In this document: positions 57,546 to 64,000 of the stretch, piece after piece
How the letters are laid out: the number at the start of each line of letters is the position of its first letter
How positions within the stretch are numbered: position 1 is the stretch's first letter
From: Siphonodentalium dalli
Taxonomy: Eukaryota > Mollusca > Scaphopoda > Gadilida > Siphonodentaliidae
Direction: 5' to 3'
Assembly (NCBI GenBank): GCA_032622095.1
Contig: CP136066.1
Span: 198,578,816-198,642,815, forward strand
Length of the DNA: 64,000 nucleotides
Program-made: the position numbers and the translations under genes
Notes under the pieces: model-generated
Database searches by the model: none
What the model saw: the letters and a program-made list of their open reading frames with translations, nothing else
Told to the model about the DNA's origin: nothing

Positions 57546-58500
57546 AATGCTCAGTCAAAGTCAATGTAACCATGTCTAATCTTTTAGGAAATGATTGCAT
57601 TTGATTGAGATTTCATTCTACAATATTAAATGCTCCAAGCTGTTGTTCTGCTCAACCTTAGCTTTTGATAAATATTAATTAGCCGAAGCAAGGAAAACAT
57701 ATAAAATGAAGTAATAATATTAAAAATTTTGATTCATACATAGATCAGGTCAAGAGGTCAGGCATCGTGTTTTCTAAAGTGGTACAAGGAATGTGGTTCA
57801 AATGTTCATTGATATTAATCAAATACTATATTCTTTAGGTACGTACATTGTATATAATCTTGGTACAGGATAGAAGTATCAGTTTACGACACTATAGTAA
57901 TTGTATAACATGACTTTAATATATAGCTGGGCACAGGGACGTAAATCACATGATCAAATCATATATCACAAACATGTCTGAGATTGAGAGAATTCAATAG
58001 TCACGGTGGGGAATCACGTGATTCCCTGCCGTGATAGTACAAAGTGTAACAAAACTAGTAAAATATTTCAAATCATGCAACAGAAACTAATTCCGGCATG
58101 CGTAAACTAACTTGTGATAAAGACAGAAAGAGAAGTGAGCTACAATATTGTAAACCATAAAGCAAAACTAATATTATTTGGCCGATTTTGAGGAGCAGGT
58201 TGCCTCTTCAGTAGACAAAAAACTGGGCATGAAATTGGCATGGTTTTCTCTGCCCCCACTCAAAATTATATTTATTCATAGTTCTCTAGTTGTATTAAAT
58301 ATTGCAATATTGCGTCATGTTTTGGCGATTTGCTGTCTGGAGCCCAATTAGATCATGTCATGAGTCTGTACTCTGGCTCTGCCTGTAGAAATCAATATTC
58401 CACGAATTCAAAACATGGGATCTGTTTGATGTTCTGACCTGCTCTGACAGGGAACTTTATAATAAACAACGCAGGAAATATATTTCTTTGTAAATACTTG
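57546..58500. other. Intronic stretch; one small hairpin
   Basis: Only a hairpin at 58001-58034 (TCACGGTGGGGAATCACGTG and inverse, centred on CACGTG) stands out. No exon is recognised. Confidence 0.5.
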
Positions 58501-58504
58501 TTCC

Positions 58505-58752
58505 TTAACCATTTCATGACGGCAGCTGTGCTAGTGCAGCACTAACACCTGTGCCAGTGCATTCTCTTATATATACGAGTCTCCCATATTTAAGAGAATG
58601 CAATGGCTTACAAGGTCAAGGTAAATATTGTTAGGCCAATGCATTCCCTTATATATGCGAGGCTCCCTATGCAAGACTCGCATAAACAAGAGAATGCATT
58701 GGCACAGGGTTCTTGCAAAAATTTCATGAAGCTCAAGTTGGGGAAGGGTTAA
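58505..58752. mobile_element. piggyBac-type MITE with two palindromes
   Basis: TTAACCATTTCATGACGGCA at the left and GGGGAAGGGTTAA at the right, TTAA edges. Two CAATGCATTC(T/C)CTTATATA hairpins (58557-58605 and 58638-58700). Closest in layout to 46593-46840. Confidence 0.85.
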
Positions 58753-59228
58753 TAATCTAATTCAGAGTTGGGGGCGGTGGTCCCAGCTCAAGATTGATTG
58801 ATTGTTTTTACTTTTGTGAGTCGATATCACAATAAACATTGAATTATTTCCTGGGAGAAATTCCATGATTGTAAACGATATAAATAAAAATAGAGTCAAC
58901 AAAGTCACATAAATCATGTAATCTTGAGGGACGATCACTATTACATGTGTTTCACATTGAATCATAGAGTTAAATTGCCATAACTATTATTAATTTCAGC
59001 CTAAATCCCCACCAATCACTATTATTGGGCCATCACGATTATTAGGCACCTGAGAGTACGGGCATAGCCAGATTAGATATTAGAGATTCATGACATGATC
59101 TAGAACATACTAAAAAATATCCCTAGTAATCTTGTGATCAGTTTCCCCATTGGTAATCTTTGTGATCAGTTTTCCCATTTAGTAATCTTTGCTGAAGTTG
59201 CACCCTGCTTCACAAATACAGCTTTTAT

Positions 59229-60140
59229 AAGTAACAAGAGCTACGCTGGGCGTGCAATATACGCCCTCTCTTGGGTCGGCGGAAACTGATCAAAAAGGGG
59301 CATAACTCTGGTAAAAATTGGCGGACGGAACTCAAATTTAAACTTGACCTGTGTTTTGGTGGGAGAAAGTAATATACCAAATTATCATTGAATCCGATAA
59401 GCTCTAGTAAAGTTATCATGCGGACAACAAATTTCAGGGATTTTCAAAGTCAAATTACGTCAAATAAGGGGCATAACTCCGGTGAAAATTGGCGGACGGA
59501 ACCCAAATTCGAACTTGAGCTGTCTTTTCTCCTAATAAACCCACATACCAAATTTGATTGAAATCGGTTCACTCTAACTAAAGTTATCATCCGGACAACA
59601 AATTTCAGGGATTTTCTAAGTCAAATTACGTCAAAAAAGGGGCCATAACTCTCGCAAAAAATATCGGATTAAAACGAAATTCGGACTTGAGCTGTATTTC
59701 GATATATGTAATCACAAAAAAACGGGTTTTGCGTATAAACATTCCAAAATCGAGTTATCATCCAGAAACCAAAAAACATAAGAAAAACTGAATTTTCTGA
59801 GTCGAAAAAGGGGCATAACTCTGCCAAAAATGGTCGGACAGAACCCATGTTCGAACTTGACCTGTGTTTTGGTGGGCGAAAGTAATATACCAAATTTGGA
59901 TTCATTCCGATAAACTATACTAAAGTTATCATCCGGACAACAAATTTCAAGGATTTTCTAAGTCAAAAAACGTTAAATAAGGGGCATAACTCCGGTGAAA
60001 ATTGGCGGGCGGAACCCAAATTCGAACTTGAACTTACTTTTCGGCTAATAAACCCACATACCAAATTTTACTAATTTTGGTTCACTCTAACTAATGTTAT
60101 CATCCGGACAACAGGTTAACGGACGGACGCCCAATGAGTG
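59229..60140 (+). repeat. Five-copy tandem array, unit about 172 bp, GGACGGACG tail
   Basis: Copies of AAAGGGGCATAACTCTGG-like units begin near 59295, 59467, 59638, 59811 and 59980. They share ATTGGCGGACGGAACCCAAA, TACCAAATTTGATTGAAATC and AAGTTATCATCCGGACAACA. The left edge has AAGAGCTACGCTGGGCGTGC; the right ends AACGGACGGACGCCC. Short ORFs follow the period only. Confidence 0.9.
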
Positions 60141-60223
60141 TTTTACAATTGGTGATGAAATAACAATATGTCAATTCCAAAATGGTGCTTTAATTTGAGA
60201 AGCCATTAGTACTATCAAAGTTC

Positions 60224-60943
60224 TTAACTCTTTCTTTACTAAATACATATTGACGAGTAGTTCACTTAGGAAATGTTTAGATAATAAGTTCAACAAACGA
60301 CAATAGGTCATTTGTTAAACTTATTATCTAAATATTTCCCTTCGATGAATATGAATCCTTCTGAATTATCTTTTTGCCTTTCTGTCGTCTCCTCATTTTT
60401 TCCTGATCATCCTCAAAATGAATAATAGACCATTTCATTTTATTCCACACCCATTGACGTGAGGCACATGTATTCAACGGAATCCCAGCCATTGAATACA
60501 TATTAGTGTATACCTCTAGTGGAATACAAGCTGGAATTATTCTTGTTGACGTTGTCGCCAAGAAAGATGACATACATTACGTCGATCATCCGCTTCCGGT
60601 GATCCCCCCATAATTACTGGTTATTTGTCAGACTTAAATAACAATAAAGGTAGCTATAGTAACAATGGAGGTGACATTCATGGATTGAACTTATTTGACT
60701 GAACGGTATAGAATAAATACAGAACACAACTTGCATCATAATCTCGAATCTTTTATCGAACTCGTTGCGGATGGTGCAAAGTTATATTTCGCTCGAGCTA
60801 CGCTCTTGCAAAATATAGCCTTGCGCCATCCGCAACTCATTCGACAATCGATATAAGATTCTCGATTAAGATGCGCGTTGTGTTCTGTCTATGTATACAA
60901 TTGTACCTGGGTAGAAGAATCCATTTAGCAAAGAAAGGGCTAA
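60224..60943. mobile_element. Unexpanded piggyBac-like MITE (parent type of the satellite)
   Basis: Left TTAACTCTTTCTTTACTAAA, right CATTTAGCAAAGAAAGGGCT with an AA edge. After the left TIR comes one satellite-like monomer (ACATATTGACGAGTAGTTCA, CTTAGGAAATGTTTAGATAA) and then the stem TAAGTTCAACAAA / TTTGTTAAACTTA. A family A repeat (about 60485-60900) is inserted before the right end. Confidence 0.8.
60485..60900 (+). repeat. Family A dispersed repeat copy
   Basis: CCATTGAATACATATTAGTG, TTGTTGACGTTGTCGCCAAG, AATAAATACAGAACACAACT and GTTGTGTTCTGTCTATGTAT match 70-450 and 18305-18617. It is absent from the corresponding place in the satellite-bearing copy (29.95 kb). Confidence 0.7.
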
Positions 60944-60953
60944 GAGTTCAATA

Positions 60954-62255
60954 CCTTAGGCCTAAAAAAAAATACATTTGTTTCCGCTAACGAGCTGAAA
61001 AAAATTAGGGTAGGTAGGTAGGCTTAACTTTATTTTTTTGGTTAACTTTTTTTTTTCTCAGTATCTTTAAAAATAACTGTATAATACTTGTCAATAACCC
61101 AAACTATGCACTTCTTAACCCCAATCTTGTTAACCCAGATGACAGAGGAACTAGAAACTCCAATTCAATCTTACATATGCTTTAATATTTACATATATAC
61201 TAGTCTATAAACTAATATAGTCTTTGAGAATCCTAATATTTCCCATATGGTCTGGCGACCACTGGAGTCAGTCCAGCACCACTGCACTGTTCACATATTG
61301 GAGTGACCGTCTTGTACCGATCTCTTAATGATGGCTTCATAACACTACCTTCTCCTCTGCATTCAGTGAATGATCTAGGTATTTTTTGGCGACACCTGCT
61401 TTCGGGCAATGATATGCCAAAGTCATAACCTGAAGGCCTGAGCGGAGGAAGGTTTCGGAGGGGTGACCCCTGCTGATGGTGGGGGTTCTCCCCCTGGAAA
61501 ATGTTTGAAAATCCATTGCATTTAGACCTAATCTAGGGCACTTTGAGTCAGTATTTTGAATTTTACTGAGAGGTCAATTTGATCAAGTTTCTCAAGCATA
61601 ACTTTCAAATTTTTATATACTAGCATGTATGGATCAAAATGCTTATAAGTTATTGTCAGATATCTTTTGGTTCAATGGATTATGCTTATCCTGCTTGAAA
61701 TGAGACTTACCATTATCACTCTAATTCATATAATATGCTATTTTATAAAATTCAAGTGAGACACATACATAATATACTACATGTAGTACAGAAACAATGT
61801 CTATTAAGTTAGTAATTACTATTTATAGTACTAATCTCTATATTAATCTTACATTTGGTATTATGAGATCCCACCTGATAACCAGGTTGATTCGATCAAA
61901 TTGTTAATATTCCTGTACTGTATTTGATTGAAATACTGAAGTCTGAAGGCTGAATGATAACAAACCTGAACTGAAACTATTTGAAGTTTTCACAGATGAC
62001 AGCTAGATAAAGCCAAACATACTTTACAGTATAATTCCAACTGTCAAACTTAAATCTTTTTTTAAACTTAAATTTCTTATGTCAATATATATAAATGTTT
62101 TGCATCTTGTTATGATATGAATTGGGACCTAAATTTTGTTTTTTGGTCCATTTTTTTTTTTTTTTGCAATGGCAATAAAAAGTTTAGGGTCGGGGGTTTA
62201 AAATAGGGTCGGTCGGGTTAGCGGAAACAAATGTCTTTTTTTTTTAGGCCTTAGG
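60954..62255. mobile_element. TIR element CCTTAGGCCTAAAAAAAAA, 1.3 kb
   Basis: Left CCTTAGGCCTAAAAAAAAAT then ACATTTGTTTCCGCTAAC; right GTTAGCGGAAACAAATGTC and TTTTTTTTTAGGCCTTAGG, i.e. inverted ends of about 40 bp. The left subterminal part has GTAGGTAGGTAGG; the right has GGGTCGGTCGGGTTAG. A fragment of the same family is at 54840-54925. It carries the coding-like island at 61233-61516. Confidence 0.75.
61337..61516 (-). CDS. Uncertain small ORF in a TIR element (59 aa)
   Basis: ATG at 61516 opens 59 codons beginning MDFQTFSRGRTPTISRGHPS and ending EEKVVL. A second frame on the same strand is open from about 61505 to a TAG at 61233-61235 and reads ...GYDFGISLPES..., then RDRYKTVTPICEQC, with a CxxC pair. 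The block is GC-rich for the window and includes a splice-acceptor-like CTTCCTCCGCTCAG. I do not recognise the product. It could be a captured host exon or a transposon gene remnant. Confidence 0.2.
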   Translation of the reverse strand: MDFQTFSRGRTPTISRGHPSETFLRSGLQVMTLAYHCPKAGVAKKYLDHSLNAEEKVVL

Positions 62256-62422
62256 GTTATATAGGCATTTGATGATGGAAATTTTGAGTTCCTTAGGTAC
62301 TTTTCCCACAGTAACCCTTATACGATCAAATATGCTGTATCATGTAGATATAACAGTATAGACTTCACACAGTCCTGGGTTAAACTTTGAATGATCCGAC
62401 CATCGTAGCAAAACAATATTTA

Positions 62423-62545
62423 CAAGCCTTCAAAATAGTGTGTCTGTCATTTGCAGAAAGAGGTCCCCAGAGGGTGAATTTAGTGATGCTAGCCCACTGT
62501 GGGGACCTCATTCTGCAAATGACAGACACACTATTTGTAGGCTTG
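62423..62545. mobile_element. Foldback MITE, CAAGCCTTG family, 123 bp
   Basis: CAAGCCTTCAAAATAGTGTG to its inverse TAGGCTTG. Arms share CTGTCATTTGCAGAA and GGTCCCCAGAGGG. Flanks AATATTTA and GATCTTTA are similar (6 of 8). Confidence 0.8.
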
Positions 62546-62628
62546 GATCTTTAGATTCCTGATCATATCATTTTTTTAAATAATGATAATTCTATGAAAG
62601 TCGCTGATATAATAATGGGTTAATCAGG

Positions 62629-62988
62629 TTAACCCTTTACCCAACAGAACGGCCCTGTGCCAATGCATTCTCTTATATATGCGAGTCGACCATAGGTCGC
62701 CTCGCATATATAAAAGAATGCATTGGCTTAACACATTAAAAATTATAAAATTGTTAAAGAATGTAAGAAAAAATGCATTCTGTTATATATGCGAGGCGAC
62801 CTATGGTCGACTCGCATATATAAGAGAATGCATTGGCACAGGGCATAACTGTAACTATCACAACGTGGTCAAGGAGCCGATTCCAATGATATCCATATGT
62901 GTATGGTTCTATTGAGACAGACCCAAGATATTTTAGGCTGTTGAAGCTTTATTTGGCCGGTTTTGGCCGGTTTGTTGGGTAAAGGGTC
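62629..62988. mobile_element. piggyBac-type MITE with two palindromes, TTAACCCTTTACCCAACA subtype
   Basis: The left end TTAACCCTTTACCCAACAGA and the right end TTTGTTGGGTAAAGGGT are inverted; the right TTAA is lost. Two near-perfect hairpins of CCAATGCATTCTCTTATATA (62658-62730 and 62775-62836). The TIR interior differs from that of 58505-58752 although the palindromes are alike. Confidence 0.8.
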
Positions 62989-63340
62989 CTACTCAAGTGG
63001 AAACGTACAAGAAAGTGTATCAGCGTATCATGTGAACAGTCAATACTAACTTAGTCAGGCAATGACTGTACCATTTTGATAGCTAAATGTGTAACAGTGT
63101 GTGCATGTTAACAAGTTCTTTAGATACGAAAATTTAGGGAGTGATTGATTCTGAGAGAAAAGTTGAGGGTAAAAGTCCAATTTGCAGGGTGTTATAGCCA
63201 TTTATGTAAATTTTCGGGTAAAATCACCCATTTACTTATTTAAATCAAGATCAATGATTCACTTAATTGCCAACATATCGGAACATATCTTATTATCATA
63301 TCCCTTACATTTTGCATGGTTCACATGACTTTGCCAATGG

Positions 63341-63592
63341 CAAGCCTTGAAATAGTGTGCCTGTCATTTGCAGAATGAGGTCCCCAGAGGGTGAATTTAG
63401 TGATGCTACCCCACATAGTGAGCTAGCATCACCAAATTCACCCTATGGGAACCTCATTCTGCTGAGGTGTAAGCAGAATGAGGTCCCCAGAGGGTAATTT
63501 GGTATGCTAGCCCGCTATGTGGGGTAGCATCACTAAATTCACCCTCTGGGGACCTCATTCTGCAAATGACAGGCACACTATTTCAAGGCTTG
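63341..63592. mobile_element. Double foldback MITE, CAAGCCTTG family, exact 8-bp TSD
   Basis: CAAGCCTTGAAATAGTGTGC to TTTCAAGGCTTG, with GCCAATGG at 63333-63340 and 63593-63600. It has two successive GAATGAGGTCCCCAGAGGGT...inverse hairpins separated by TGCTGAGGTGTAAGCAG. The TSD length fits hAT. Confidence 0.88.
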
Positions 63593-63846
63593 GCCAATGG
63601 TAATCCCTTTCTCTTGTATTAGTGCAGTAACCTATATCAATCAGTTCACACAGTTTGTTGAACTTATTAGTTGAACATCCTTACAAAAGAATCAGTGGGA
63701 ATATTAAGTAACACAAATTTAGACTTCAGAAAATGTTATCTATCCATTAGAAGACACAAAGATCCCCAAAGTTGGGCGGGATTAAGTTAATAACACAACA
63801 AGGCATTGCACTTAAGATCCCTGAAGAAAATAGACAATTCAGTTAC

Positions 63847-63855
63847 CTCGTTTGG
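63847..63855 (-). CDS. Possible 9-nt microexon of the KIF16B-like gene
   Basis: On the minus strand a T-rich stretch ends in TTTCAG, followed by the 9 bases CCAAACGAG and then a GTAACT donor. Read in phase 0 it gives Pro-Asn-Glu, which would sit just before the Asp-Asn start of exon 55859-55806. In KIF16B the segment here is a short variable loop before the first post-neck helix, so a 3-residue insertion is tolerable. A 9-nt exon can easily arise by chance; only transcript data could settle it. Confidence 0.3.
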
Positions 63856-64000
63856 CTGAAATTATAATGAAATAAAAAAGTAATCTACATGTTATAATTT
63901 CTGAATGACAAAACACTGGTTTAGAGTTAAATATAATGTTTAGATCGAAGGGTCTTTGATTTTACACAAATAAATTCAAAGACTATAATGTTCTAACCAT

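Overview
This is a window of animal nuclear DNA: AT-rich, intron-dominated and packed with transposon-derived repeats. No prokaryotic gene organisation is visible. The repeat types suggest a marine invertebrate, probably a lophotrochozoan such as a mollusc: a tRNA-derived SINE, many foldback MITEs, hAT- and piggyBac-type non-autonomous elements, and minisatellite-bearing elements ending in GGACGG runs. The species cannot be fixed from the sequence.

One host gene is recognisable. Nine minus-strand exons between 55859 and 919 join in phase into 271 codons without a stop. They encode the neck, FHA domain, linker and first coiled coil of a kinesin-3 of the KIF16B (SNX23) type. Exons in transcript order are 55859-55806, 55025-54966, 50190-50068, 48640-48589, 47598-47461, 46482-46397, 45650-45556, 14613-14560 and 1069-919. 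A possible 9-nt microexon lies at 63855-63847. The motor domain should lie beyond 64000, and the distal stalk and PX domain before position 1. KIF16B-type motors carry early endosomes toward microtubule plus ends.

The rest is mainly intron. The intron after exon 45650-45556 is about 31 kb and holds an 11-kb tandem array (about 18917-29850, roughly 175 units of 62/63 bp). The monomer matches the terminal segment of a dispersed piggyBac-like MITE whose single copies lie elsewhere in the window, so the array appears to have grown from a transposon end.

Layout: 1-3310, dispersed repeat, one exon and a 10-copy 165-bp array; 4208-5973, long foldback element; 8237-13100, hAT element with exact 8-bp TSD, split by a 4.3-kb long-TIR element with a CpG-rich interior; 13.1-18.9 kb, foldback MITEs, one exon and degenerate tandem repeats; 18.9-30.0 kb, satellite; 30.0-33.0 kb, foldback, SINE and a second hAT; 33.5-38.2 kb, CpG-richer patches, a perfect 147-bp palindrome, duplications and a TTACGCTTAAGCGTAA motif cluster; 41.8-45.0 kb, five diverged ~0.4-0.9 kb repeats; 45.5-55.9 kb, seven kinesin exons among MITEs and a 2.3-kb TTAA element containing a 1.2-kb hAT; 56.5-63.6 kb, more MITEs, a 5-copy 172-bp array and a TIR element with a small dual-frame coding-like island.
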